A stretch of DNA of 64,000 nucleotides, taken from an uncultured Muribaculaceae bacterium (GTDB lineage: Bacteria > Bacteroidota > Bacteroidia > Bacteroidales > Muribaculaceae). Made by a program: the position numbers and the translations under genes. Shown in pieces: positions 8,194 through 15,759 of the stretch (positions are counted from its first letter, which is position 1; every line of letters starts with the position of its first letter). The notes below the pieces were generated by a model. It saw only the letters and a program-made list of their open reading frames with translations. It had not been told where the DNA came from and searched no databases. Location of the stretch: NCBI GenBank assembly GCA_910583525.1, contig CAJTXL010000001.1, forward strand, positions 62,001 through 126,000, read 5' to 3'.

Positions 8194-8201
8194 CAAAGTT
8201 A
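8194..8201 (-). promoter_or_regulatory. -7 promoter element of the orphan gene at 8186
   Basis: Minus-strand TAACTTTG exactly matches the consensus. Seven bases separate it from the ATG, which predicts transcription starting at or next to the start codon. Confidence 0.65.
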
Positions 8202-8606
8202 GCGCCTGCGATTGCTATGCGGTTGTCGAAATTCCCCGGAGGCGGGATTTTAGACAGAAATACAAACGGGACAGAAAAGGACGGAAGTTTTTTTAGACAG
8301 GAGAAACAGGAGAACTTTTTTTGGGGGGACAGAAAGAAATCTTTCGGGGAGAAGATTTTTGTGGACGGAAAAATATATGGGGCTAAATGGGTTCTTTATG
8401 AATAAAAGAGATTTTGTATTTGAGACATAATGCCAATTATGTTAAATTGGCGGCACGATAAGAATGAAGATATATTATTAGGATTACTATAAGGCTGCAC
8501 TACTACTATACTGAGCTGCCGTATTGCATGTTTTGCTTAAACGTTGTCGGCTCGTTGCGATGAAATTTTTTAGCAACCGTGCCCCGACAATATTTTTCTC
8601 TGAAAG
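8202..8606. other. intergenic region with purine-rich repeats and hairpins
   Basis: A non-coding stretch of about 400 bases. From 8253 to 8345 the plus strand is purine-rich with four GACAG copies (8253, 8270, 8296, 8328) spaced irregularly among A and T runs. GCCAATT (8432-8438) and AATTGGC (8445-8451) form a 7-bp hairpin. A larger stem-loop at 8544-8597 is listed separately. No tRNA, coding frame or consensus promoter other than that at 8194 was found. Confidence 0.5.
8544..8597 (+). terminator. stem-loop with T-run, possible terminator
   Basis: TTGTCGG (8544-8550) pairs with CCGACAA (8584-8590), and inside it GTTGC (8554-8558) pairs with GCAAC (8573-8577); TATTTTT follows. The T-run is on the plus strand, where no gene reads into it. 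For the leftward acetyltransferase gene ending at 8607 it could still serve as a 3' barrier hairpin. Confidence 0.4.
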
Positions 8607-9110
8607 TTACAGATATATCTTATAAGCTTTGCTGCAGACTCCGTTGTAGATATAGTTTTCGATAAATTTGAAACCGCACTTTTCTGCTACGCGTTGCGAA
8701 GACAAATTACGGGCGTCTGTAGTGATTAGTAAAGATTTAAGTTGCAATGTGTCGCACAGATGTTCTGAGAGTTTTTTAAGGGCTTCTGTAGTCAGGCCTT
8801 TTCCCCAATGTGGACGGCCAAGCCAATAGCCTACTTCTCGTTCGGATGTCGTTGTCAAATAATGCTTGTCATCTTGTGGCACAAGCCCTATGCAACCGAT
8901 TGCCTCTTCGGTTTCTTTAAGTACTATAGCAAATAAAAACGGATTGGAAATGAATATGTTTCTGATAACCTCACGGCTCATCTCCAAGGACGTATGACAC
9001 GGCCATAATGCAAGTTCGCTCACTTTTTTATCGGAAGCATATTTGTATAAAGCTTCGGCGTCGCACTCGCGCCATTGCCGTAGAATGAGTCTGTCTGTTT
9101 CAAGTATCAT
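8607..9110 (-). CDS. GNAT family N-acetyltransferase (RimJ/RimL type)
   Basis: A 167-residue acetyltransferase that uses acetyl-CoA on an unknown acceptor. It opens MILETDRLILRQW, typical of the RimJ/RimL/Acetyltransf_3 group, and carries the acetyl-CoA-binding stretch around EVGYWLGRPHWGKGLTTEAL (residues near 90-110) and the later RVAEKCGFKFI motif. Its ATG overlaps the stop of the inositol-phosphatase gene by 4 bases, so translation is coupled. Substrates in this group range from ribosomal protein N-termini to small amines, and sequence alone does not decide. Confidence 0.88.
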   Translation of the reverse strand: MILETDRLILRQWRECDAEALYKYASDKKVSELALWPCHTSLEMSREVIRNIFISNPFLFAIVLKETEEAIGCIGLVPQDDKHYLTTTSEREVGYWLGRPHWGKGLTTEALKKLSEHLCDTLQLKSLLITTDARNLSSQRVAEKCGFKFIENYIYNGVCSKAYKIYL

Positions 9111-9859
9111 AACAATTCAAGCAATTCCCGGTGAATTTGCCCGTTTGTAGCAGCCACAGAACCGCCTTGAGTAGGGACAAGTGTAGTCCCGTACCAATCA
9201 GTCACTTTTCCGCCCGCTTCTTGAACCAAAAGCATGCCGGCGGCAAAATCCCAGGGGTTCAGAAAACCTTCGAAATATCCGCCTTGCCGTCCACAGGCCG
9301 TGTATGCAAGTTCCAAGGCAGCCGACCCAAGTCTTCTGATGTCCTGAGAGTTCTCGTATACATTCAGAAAACGTACAAAGTTTTCTTTGGCGTTTGCTCT
9401 TTTTGCAGTGCCTATACCGATTATGGTTTCTGACAAGCGTTTTGCAGATGAAACGTGTATCGGGCAGCCGTTCAGACAACTACCCTCTCCTTTTATTGCC
9501 GAGAAGAACTCGTCGTGAAAAGGGTCGTAGACAAAGCCCATCACAATCTCTTTTTTGTGGCATAGCGCCAACGAAACAGTGCTATGTCTGTAGTCGTGCA
9601 TAAGGTTTGTTGTGCCGTCGACAGGGTCGAGAATCCAGTAGCTGTCGGCTTGTATATGTTGCATCCCAGTTTCTTCGCCAATGAACAGAACGTCGGGCGC
9701 AAGAGCATTCAGGCGTTCTTTCAGAAAATTCTGCACGGCAATATCTGTCTGCGTGACATAGTCGGCAATGCCTTTTTCTTTCACCCGGCCTGCCGTTTCA
9801 CGGTCCATTATGATTTCTTTAGTTTCCTTGACAAGGTCTATAATACGTTGTATATCCAT
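9107..9859 (-). CDS. inositol monophosphatase family phosphatase
   Basis: A 250-residue Mg-dependent sugar-phosphatase of the IMPase/SuhB/CysQ fold. Metal-binding motifs are visible: GEETG (about residue 65), DPVDGTTNLMH (about 80-90) and WDFAAGMLLVQEAGG (about 200-215). The open frame begins at 9901, but a promoter -7 box (9879-9886) lies in that extension, so the start is the ATG at 9859 (MDIQRIIDLVKET). It heads a two-gene operon with the acetyltransferase. The likely substrate is inositol-1-phosphate or a related phosphate ester. Confidence 0.9.
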   Translation of the reverse strand: MDIQRIIDLVKETKEIIMDRETAGRVKEKGIADYVTQTDIAVQNFLKERLNALAPDVLFIGEETGMQHIQADSYWILDPVDGTTNLMHDYRHSTVSLALCHKKEIVMGFVYDPFHDEFFSAIKGEGSCLNGCPIHVSSAKRLSETIIGIGTAKRANAKENFVRFLNVYENSQDIRRLGSAALELAYTACGRQGGYFEGFLNPWDFAAGMLLVQEAGGKVTDWYGTTLVPTQGGSVAATNGQIHRELLELL

Positions 9860-9878
9860 TTTCTCTTGAGCTTTGTGG

Positions 9879-9886
9879 CAAAGGTA
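9879..9886 (-). promoter_or_regulatory. -7 promoter element of the phosphatase/acetyltransferase pair
   Basis: Minus-strand TACCTTTG matches TAnnTTTG and lies 19 bases before the ATG at 9859. It decides the start of that gene. Confidence 0.7.
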
Positions 9887-9982
9887 CGAAAAATAGGTCA
9901 AATTTTATCGAATGGAGACAGAGTTTGAAACGAGGTTATTATCTATCTTTGGCATGTTGCTGATTAGCAGATGTATGGATGG

Positions 9983-10003
9983 CTACATGCCAAAGGCATG
10001 TCC
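9983..10003. repeat. short REP-like hairpin (ACATGCC/GGCATGT)
   Basis: A 7-bp perfect stem (9985-9991 with 9995-10001) around AAA, in the context GGCTACATGCCAAAGGCATGTCCC. It is an intergenic dyad of the kind found as scattered copies in other genomes. Only one copy was noticed in this window. The rest of 9902-10020 shows nothing else. Confidence 0.45.
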
Positions 10004-10022
10004 CTACAAACTGTTTGGATAT

Positions 10023-10056
10023 AAAAAGAACTGCCGCTTGTAAAGACAAGCGGCAG
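10023..10056 (-). terminator. intrinsic terminator of rpsO
   Basis: An 11-bp perfect stem (CTGCCGCTTGT, 10031-10041, with 10046-10056) has a 4-base loop. On the minus strand it is followed by TTCTTTTTAT. It lies 26 bases after the rpsO stop. Confidence 0.9.
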
Positions 10057-10081
10057 TCCAAAACGTTTTGGCGCGTCCGAC

Positions 10082-10357
10082 TTATTTGCGGATGCCGAGC
10101 TCTTTCTGTGCGATGATGGCACGGTAGCGGTTGATGTCTTTGCGCATCAGGTAGTCGAGAAGACGACGACGTTTACCTACCAACATTTTCAGAGCGCGCT
10201 CTGTAGTATGATCCTTGTGATTTGACTTCAGGTGCTGAGTCAAATGAGCGATACGGACCGAGAATAATGCAATCTGTGCTTCAGGCGAGCCAGTGTCAGT
10301 CTTACCCTTACCGTACTTCTCGAAGATCTGTACTTTTTCTTCAGAATTTAAGTGCAT
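10082..10357 (-). CDS. rpsO: 30S ribosomal protein S15
   Basis: A 91-residue S15, which binds the central domain of 16S rRNA early in 30S assembly. Diagnostic stretches are TGSPEAQIALFSVRIAHLT, LKSNHKDH and MLVGKRRRLLDYL. Length is close to the usual 89. It is a single-gene transcript with its own promoter at 10420-10427 and terminator at 10023-10056. The 60-odd base leader could carry autogenous control, as in other bacteria, but I could not recognise a specific fold. Confidence 0.98.
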   Translation of the reverse strand: MHLNSEEKVQIFEKYGKGKTDTGSPEAQIALFSVRIAHLTQHLKSNHKDHTTERALKMLVGKRRRLLDYLMRKDINRYRAIIAQKELGIRK

Positions 10358-10419
10358 TCTCAGAAAATTTTAAGTGTGAATAATGATTTAGAATAATGCT
10401 AAAACCGCATTACCGAGCG

Positions 10420-10427
10420 CAAAATTA
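10420..10427 (-). promoter_or_regulatory. -7 promoter element of rpsO
   Basis: Minus-strand TAATTTTG matches the consensus. It is framed by an inverted repeat, CCGAGC at 10413-10418 and GCTCGG at 10436-10441, so the promoter sits in the loop of a 6-bp dyad. Confidence 0.7.
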
Positions 10428-10495
10428 GTAAAAATGCTCGGAATGACAATTTGTTTTAATATTATTTAATACTATTGCGATGATACTCTACCCTA

Positions 10496-12508
10496 TTAAA
10501 GCGATTTGTATTGTTTGCCGTAGCGAAGCATCTGCTCGACGTAGTTTTCGGGATAGGATACGAGGATGTCTGTTATGTGTCCTTGGCTGTCACGCACGGG
10601 GGTGTAGACCGGGTTCACAAAACCTTTGTAGGGAGCGATGTCGAGCGTAGCATAACGGTCGAGCACTTCGCGATGAAGTTTGGGGTCGACTTTCACGGCG
10701 TAGGTCTCGACGAGTTTCTGGGCTGCGGCATAGTCGCCTGTAGAGCGTATGCGCTGTATTTCGGTAAGTAGTTCGCCAAATAGTCCACGTAGTGCTTCAT
10801 AGTCATTGATTTGGATGAATGTCTTACTGTCGCGCTCAACGAGTTCGATGACATTGTCGGCCTTTCCATGCTCATAAGCCCATTCGGCTATGAGTTTGCG
10901 GTTACGCATGTGTGCCTCTTCGACATCCTTGCCCGGCTCGATGCGCATTAGCTGCGTCATGAGTCCGTTGAGAATATAGTGGTAATATTCAGCCTTGTAA
11001 GCATCGGGGCTGTCGAGCAAGCCTATTTCGATGAGTTTGGGGTCGGCGAGATAATAGAGTGCGAAAAGGTCGGCGCGGGCCTCTTCGATTGTCGAGCCAT
11101 GCGCTTTCAGGGCATCGGGATCGACACCCGGCAGGAGACGTCCCGAACCATGACCGAGACACTCGTGAAGGTCGGTGTGCAGATTGTCGGTGATAAAAAG
11201 ATAGCTGTCGATGAGGTCGCGTGTCGGCTGGTCGATGACAAACTCTTCGTTGAATCCGTTGCCATGCGAGGCGGCATCATATGCTTGTGTGATGTTTTCG
11301 ATAGTAACAGATTTGGAGCCGTGGGCTGCGCGTATCCAGTTGGCATTCGGCAGGTTTATGCCTATGGGCGTTGCCGGATAAGCGTCGCCGGCAAGGATGG
11401 CGGCAGTGATTACTTTGGCCGACACTCCTTTTACCTTTTCTTTCTTGAACGTAGAATCAACAGGAGAGTTATCTTCGAACCACTGGGCGTTCGAGCTAAG
11501 GATTTCGGTACGTTCGCTTGCCGGAATATTCTTGAAGTTGACAATAGACTCCCAAGCGCCTTTCATGCCGAGAGGGTCGCCGTAGCTCTCGATAAAACCG
11601 TTGATGAAATCGACCTGCGATGCCGTATCTTCGGCCCATTCGATTGAATATTTGTCGAAAGTTGCCAGGTCGCCGGTGCGGTAATAGTCAATAAGCGACT
11701 GTATGATTTGTTTCTGAGCCGGGTTCTCGGCATAGGCCGATGCGCTGTCGAGGTTTGCCACGATGTGTTCGATGGCATTGGAGTACAAACCACCGATACG
11801 GTAACTTTCTTCGACAATCTTATCGCCGTCCTTACGCAGACGGGTATTTAGGCCGTAGGATATCGGCGTGGGGTCGTTGGCTTTCTTGATGCTGTTGTAG
11901 TACTGCTCTACTTCGGCCTGCGTAAGTCCGGCCTCGTAATAGTTGTTGGCGCTTGTAGCAATGAGGTCGGCGCCTTCGGCCTGGTTTACGCGTTTTGCAG
12001 CGAGTTCCGGATTGAAGATAAGTTCGACCAATGCTTCGGTTGTCTCAGGCGTTTTGTCGGAGTAAAGCGCCGCAATCTGTTTTTCGAGGAATTCGCGGCT
12101 GAATGCCGGAACGAATTTGTCGGTGCTGTAGTGGTGATGTATGCCGTTTCCGAACCATACTTGTTTGAGGTAGGTTTCGAAAGCTTTGAAATCGGCATCG
12201 TCGCGGTTGCCGTCATAGTTGGTATAGACTGTTTCGAGAAGGTCGCGAAGAGCGAGATTGTTGGCGTTGTTCTGGTCCCAAAGGATATCTCGGCCCCATA
12301 GGGCGGCTTCGGTGAGATAGTAAACGAGGATTTTCTGATTTAAGGACAGGCTGTCGAAGTCCGGCACTTTGTACCGCAGCACTTCAATGTCGGCAAAACG
12401 GTCGACATGATAGTCGAAGTCATCCGCCGGGGCTTTCTGAGCCGAACGGCTGCATGACATTGTCAGCAAGCTTGCCATGGCTGTTGCGATGATGATTGTT
12501 CTTTTCAT
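10496..12508 (-). CDS. lipoprotein dipeptidyl peptidase III (family M49)
   Basis: A 670-residue zinc exopeptidase that removes dipeptides from the N-terminus of peptides. The M49 signature HECLGH is at residues 447-452 and the second zinc/catalytic motif EEARAD lies about 27 residues later. The N-terminus is a lipoprotein signal (MKRTIIIATAMASLLTMSC), so the enzyme is exported and lipid-anchored, whereas classical DPP III is cytosolic. The extra Cys in the HEXXGH-type motif is typical of Bacteroidota members. It is the last gene of the long leftward run, 14 bases after the ricin-fold gene. Role inferred: peptide scavenging in the envelope. Confidence 0.93.
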   Translation of the reverse strand: MKRTIIIATAMASLLTMSCSRSAQKAPADDFDYHVDRFADIEVLRYKVPDFDSLSLNQKILVYYLTEAALWGRDILWDQNNANNLALRDLLETVYTNYDGNRDDADFKAFETYLKQVWFGNGIHHHYSTDKFVPAFSREFLEKQIAALYSDKTPETTEALVELIFNPELAAKRVNQAEGADLIATSANNYYEAGLTQAEVEQYYNSIKKANDPTPISYGLNTRLRKDGDKIVEESYRIGGLYSNAIEHIVANLDSASAYAENPAQKQIIQSLIDYYRTGDLATFDKYSIEWAEDTASQVDFINGFIESYGDPLGMKGAWESIVNFKNIPASERTEILSSNAQWFEDNSPVDSTFKKEKVKGVSAKVITAAILAGDAYPATPIGINLPNANWIRAAHGSKSVTIENITQAYDAASHGNGFNEEFVIDQPTRDLIDSYLFITDNLHTDLHECLGHGSGRLLPGVDPDALKAHGSTIEEARADLFALYYLADPKLIEIGLLDSPDAYKAEYYHYILNGLMTQLMRIEPGKDVEEAHMRNRKLIAEWAYEHGKADNVIELVERDSKTFIQINDYEALRGLFGELLTEIQRIRSTGDYAAAQKLVETYAVKVDPKLHREVLDRYATLDIAPYKGFVNPVYTPVRDSQGHITDILVSYPENYVEQMLRYGKQYKSL

Positions 12509-12522
12509 TATGTTTATAGTTG

Positions 12523-13083
12523 TTAGAAATCGAATAAATCGAAAATGTCAAAAAATCCCGGACCATCTGCGCTGCTAATAATCCACTTCTGAGCGTCAGT
12601 CCCGTTGTAAAGCCAAAGCTGTATATTGGTTCCGCTATCCAGTCGGCTGCCCGACAGGTCGAGTACATAGTCGCGGTTAAGCGCGCTACGAAGTATATAG
12701 GTCTTGTTCCCTACCGCTTCCGGATACCATAGCTGGGCATTGGTGCCGTTTGCCTGCCACAACTGTATGTTTGTTCCGCTTACCACCTGGCTGTGGTCGA
12801 CATCAATCACATAATTATAATCGATGGCGCTATGAAGCACTATGCCTCCGTCACGGTTTTCGACCACCCATTCCTGAGCTTTAGTGCCATTCTGTTCCCA
12901 CAAGTGAATGTTGGTGCCGTTTGCCATGCGGCTATTGTTGACATCAAGCAAATAAAGCCCTTCGTATGCAGTCCACACGTTATATGTTCCGTCGGAAATA
13001 GCTATGGCCTTAAAGGCTGTCAGGACAGAAACGGCTACAAAGAAAACAAACTTCTTCACTTTCAAGCAATAATCATTCAACAT
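12523..13083 (-). CDS. secreted ricin-type beta-trefoil protein
   Basis: A 186-residue protein that is a signal peptide (about residues 1-28, KKFVFFVAVSVLTAF core) plus a single ricin-B-like trefoil. Three internal repeats each carry GTNI-x-LW, then NGT-x-AQ-x-W (AQEW, AQLW, AQKW): the three QxW motifs expected of one carbohydrate-binding RICIN domain. Nothing follows except a short Phe/Asp-rich tail, so there is no attached enzyme. The frame is open from 13353, but the extension is antisense-like and overlaps rlmI. The ATG at 13083 (MLNDYCLKVKKF) gives the signal peptide and overlaps the rlmI stop by 11 bases. Ligand unknown; glycan binding is inferred from the fold. Confidence 0.85.
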   Translation of the reverse strand: MLNDYCLKVKKFVFFVAVSVLTAFKAIAISDGTYNVWTAYEGLYLLDVNNSRMANGTNIHLWEQNGTKAQEWVVENRDGGIVLHSAIDYNYVIDVDHSQVVSGTNIQLWQANGTNAQLWYPEAVGNKTYILRSALNRDYVLDLSGSRLDSGTNIQLWLYNGTDAQKWIISSADGPGFFDIFDLFDF

Positions 13084-14293
13084 AGAGAACGAGACCTTTA
13101 AGATATTCGCCTTCGGGGTGATATATGTTGACGGGATGGTCGGCCGGCTGTGTGAGCTGGTGCAGGATGCGCACCCGTCGACGGCTTTGCGCCGCAGCGC
13201 TGAACACGGCGAGCCGGAATTGTTCTTTGGTGACGGCTTGGGAGCAGGAGAATGTGAACAGGATACCCCCCGGAGCGATTTTCTCGAACGCGCGTGCATT
13301 GAGCCTGCGATACCCTTGCAGTGCGTTGCGCAAAGCGCTCCTGTGTTTGGCAAATGCCGGCGGGTCGAGTATTATAAGGTCGTGCCGTCCGGCCTCCATA
13401 TTGTCGAGGTATTTGAATGCGTCTTCGGCATGCGACGTGTGCCTGCCGTCATCGGGAAAATTCAACCCGACATTAGCGTCGGTTAGGCTTATGGCTTTTG
13501 CCGAAGAATCGACAGATACCACTTCGCGCGCGCCTCCGGCCAATGCGTATACCGAGAAACCGCCTGTGTAACAGAACATGTTGAGCACCGAACGGCCATG
13601 GCTGTAGCGACCGACAAGGGCGCGGTTGTCGCGTTGGTCGACAAAAAAACCTGTCTTCTGACCTTTTAGCCAGTCGATGCGGAATTTCAGTCCGTTCTCC
13701 ATTGCGGTATCTGAAATGAACGAGCCTATGAGATAACCATTTTGGGCGTCAAGATGCGCTTTGTAAGGCAAAGTCGTTTCGGATTTATAGTACACGCTCT
13801 GTACCGACAGTTCCTTGATGCCTACCAACGCTTCGGCAATGGCATTGCGTGCGAAATGTATGCCAGGCGAATGCGCCTGCACCACAGCTGTCGAGCCATA
13901 TATGTCGACCACAAGACCAGGAAGGAAATCACCTTCGCCATGGACGAGCCTGAAAGCGTCGGTTGAAGTGTCGGGCAAGCCGAGAGCCTGCCGCATTGCA
14001 AAAGCCTGCCTCAGGCGTTTTGTATAGAAGTCTATATCGATTGTTTCGTCGGGGTCGAAAGTGAGCATCCTTACGGCAATGCTACCAATCTGGAAATGCC
14101 CGATTCCCAGCATGCGTCCGTCGGAAGCCGAAACGGCTACGATGTCGCCCTCCTCTATTCCGTCGCCTTCGGACGGCATACGTGTCAAAGCCCCCGAAAA
14201 CACCCAAGGGTGGAACCGGTCGAGAGAATCCTCCTTGCCCTTGCGCAATACGAGGACAGGCAATCCGCAATCGTTCTTTCTGTATGTGGCCAT
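13073..14293 (-). CDS. rlmI: 23S rRNA (cytosine-C5)-methyltransferase, RlmI type
   Basis: A 406-residue SAM-dependent methyltransferase. An N-terminal PUA RNA-binding domain (about residues 10-85) is followed by the RlmI fold with FVDQRDNRALVG, SAM motif I NMFCYTGGFSVYALAGGA near residue 235, acidic VDSSAKAI, and the motif DPPAFAKHR near 305. RlmI methylates C1962 of 23S rRNA in E. coli. It follows rseP by 4 bases and overlaps the ricin-fold gene. Substrate position is inferred from the family. Confidence 0.9.
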   Translation of the reverse strand: MATYRKNDCGLPVLVLRKGKEDSLDRFHPWVFSGALTRMPSEGDGIEEGDIVAVSASDGRMLGIGHFQIGSIAVRMLTFDPDETIDIDFYTKRLRQAFAMRQALGLPDTSTDAFRLVHGEGDFLPGLVVDIYGSTAVVQAHSPGIHFARNAIAEALVGIKELSVQSVYYKSETTLPYKAHLDAQNGYLIGSFISDTAMENGLKFRIDWLKGQKTGFFVDQRDNRALVGRYSHGRSVLNMFCYTGGFSVYALAGGAREVVSVDSSAKAISLTDANVGLNFPDDGRHTSHAEDAFKYLDNMEAGRHDLIILDPPAFAKHRSALRNALQGYRRLNARAFEKIAPGGILFTFSCSQAVTKEQFRLAVFSAAAQSRRRVRILHQLTQPADHPVNIYHPEGEYLKGLVLYVE

Positions 14294-14297
14294 ATCG

Positions 14298-15728
14298 CTA
14301 TTTTATAAAGAAACGGTAGATGTCGTTGCCGTTGGCGTAGACAAGCAAAAGAATGAGGAAGATAAAACCGCAAGTGTTCGCTATCTCAAGGAAGCGGTCG
14401 GACGGTTTGCGACGTGTGATGATTTCCACCAGCAAGAACAGGGTGTACCCGCCGTCGAGCCCCGGTATGGGGATAATGTTCATGAACGCAAGTATGATGG
14501 AAAGGAATGCTGTGATTTGCCAGAAAGAATACCAGTTCCATTGATTGGGAAAAAGGTCGCCGAGGGTACCGAAACCACCAAGGCTTTGCGCGCCCTCTTT
14601 TGTGAAGATGAGTTTCATCGACGACACATAACTGCCGAGGCGGTCTGTGCCTATTTCCCATCCGCGAGGTATCGACTGCCAGAAATTATACTTGACAGTC
14701 TGCAGGTCGAATATTTCGAGCGGAGAAAGCATCTGTATGCCGATTTTTCCGGCATCAGACACCTCTACCGATGCGGTTTCTGTCGACCCGTCGGCTCGCA
14801 GCAGTTTCATCGGCACGCTTTGGCCAGCATGGGCTTTCAGTGCCGGAAGGAATTCCGTTATCGACGGTACTGTATCGGCACCTACGGCGAGTATTCGGTC
14901 GCCGGGCGCCAATCCGGCTTTCGCAGCCGGTTCTCCCGGCATCAGTTTCGCCACATACACCGGCACACGCATAGTCATGGGTTCATAGTCTTTGCCTTTT
15001 GTAGCAATCTGACGTATCAGTTTGTCAGAGATTACGACCAATGCCGTGTCGCCGTCGCGCATTACATCGACACGGGCGCCGGGCTGGAGCATGTCCCATG
15101 CCAAAGAGTAATCTTTGGCGTCAAGTTCTTTTCCGTTAAGACTCAAAAGAATGTCTCCGTCGCGAAAACCGGCCTGGTGCATCTCTTCGCTGAAATCCAT
15201 ACCTTCGGTCATGGCCTGGAACGGAATGACACTGTCGCCCCAATGCAGTGCGATGCCTATATATATTGCTATGGCAAGGACAAAATTGAGTGCGACGCCT
15301 GCAACCATCACGCACAGGCGCTGCCATGCCGGCTTGCTGCGCAGTTCCCAGCTCTGCGGTTCAGAAGCAAGCTGAGAGGCATCTTTGGTTTCGTCTATCA
15401 TTCCGGCAATGTCGCAATAGCCGCCCAATGGGAGCCATCCCAAGCCGTATATGGTGTCGCGCCATGTCGGTTTGCCGTCGGGTCTCGGCAGCCGTTCTTT
15501 GCCGACCTTGAAAGTGAACGCTCCTTTGCTGCCGTTGCGTGCGAACACGTCCAAAGTCCCCTTCATGGGGTCGTAGCGCAGCAATGAATATCCCGGATTG
15601 AAAAAAAGGTAAAAACGGTTTACTTTTACGCCGAAGATGCGTGCGAAGATATAATGCCCGAACTCATGCACCGTCACAAGGATGACGAGTGCCAACACGA
15701 GTTGAGCCGCTTTCATTAATATTTCCAT
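14298..15728 (-). CDS. rseP: RIP-type site-2 zinc metalloprotease RseP
   Basis: A 476-residue intramembrane protease. The zinc motif HEFGH is at residues 21-25 in the first helix. Periplasmic PDZ domains follow, one around residues 200-260 and one near 260-340 (AAKAGLAPGDRILAV). The second half of the active site is NIIPIPGLDGG near residue 425. It is somewhat longer than the 450-residue E. coli protein. Such enzymes cut anti-sigma factors and leftover signal peptides. Its place right after dxr is the conserved dxr-rseP pair; the spacing is 31 bases. Confidence 0.95.
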   Translation of the reverse strand: MEILMKAAQLVLALVILVTVHEFGHYIFARIFGVKVNRFYLFFNPGYSLLRYDPMKGTLDVFARNGSKGAFTFKVGKERLPRPDGKPTWRDTIYGLGWLPLGGYCDIAGMIDETKDASQLASEPQSWELRSKPAWQRLCVMVAGVALNFVLAIAIYIGIALHWGDSVIPFQAMTEGMDFSEEMHQAGFRDGDILLSLNGKELDAKDYSLAWDMLQPGARVDVMRDGDTALVVISDKLIRQIATKGKDYEPMTMRVPVYVAKLMPGEPAAKAGLAPGDRILAVGADTVPSITEFLPALKAHAGQSVPMKLLRADGSTETASVEVSDAGKIGIQMLSPLEIFDLQTVKYNFWQSIPRGWEIGTDRLGSYVSSMKLIFTKEGAQSLGGFGTLGDLFPNQWNWYSFWQITAFLSIILAFMNIIPIPGLDGGYTLFLLVEIITRRKPSDRFLEIANTCGFIFLILLLVYANGNDIYRFFIK

Positions 15729-15759
15729 CTATATGTCAAATTGCAATAATGGTATACGT

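Noticed and set aside
7998..8405. 135-codon frame on the plus strand
   Set aside because: Opposite strand of the GC-rich orphan gene; the strong C-ending codon bias lies on the minus strand.
8544..8597. tRNA-like fold suggested by paired arms
   Set aside because: There is no anticodon arm, T-loop consensus or 7-bp acceptor with the right geometry; a stem-loop with a T-run explains it.
14061..15587. 508-codon open frame on the plus strand
   Set aside because: It is fully antisense to rseP, which has intact catalytic motifs. The product is rich in Cys, His and Arg with no domain, as expected from a shadow frame.
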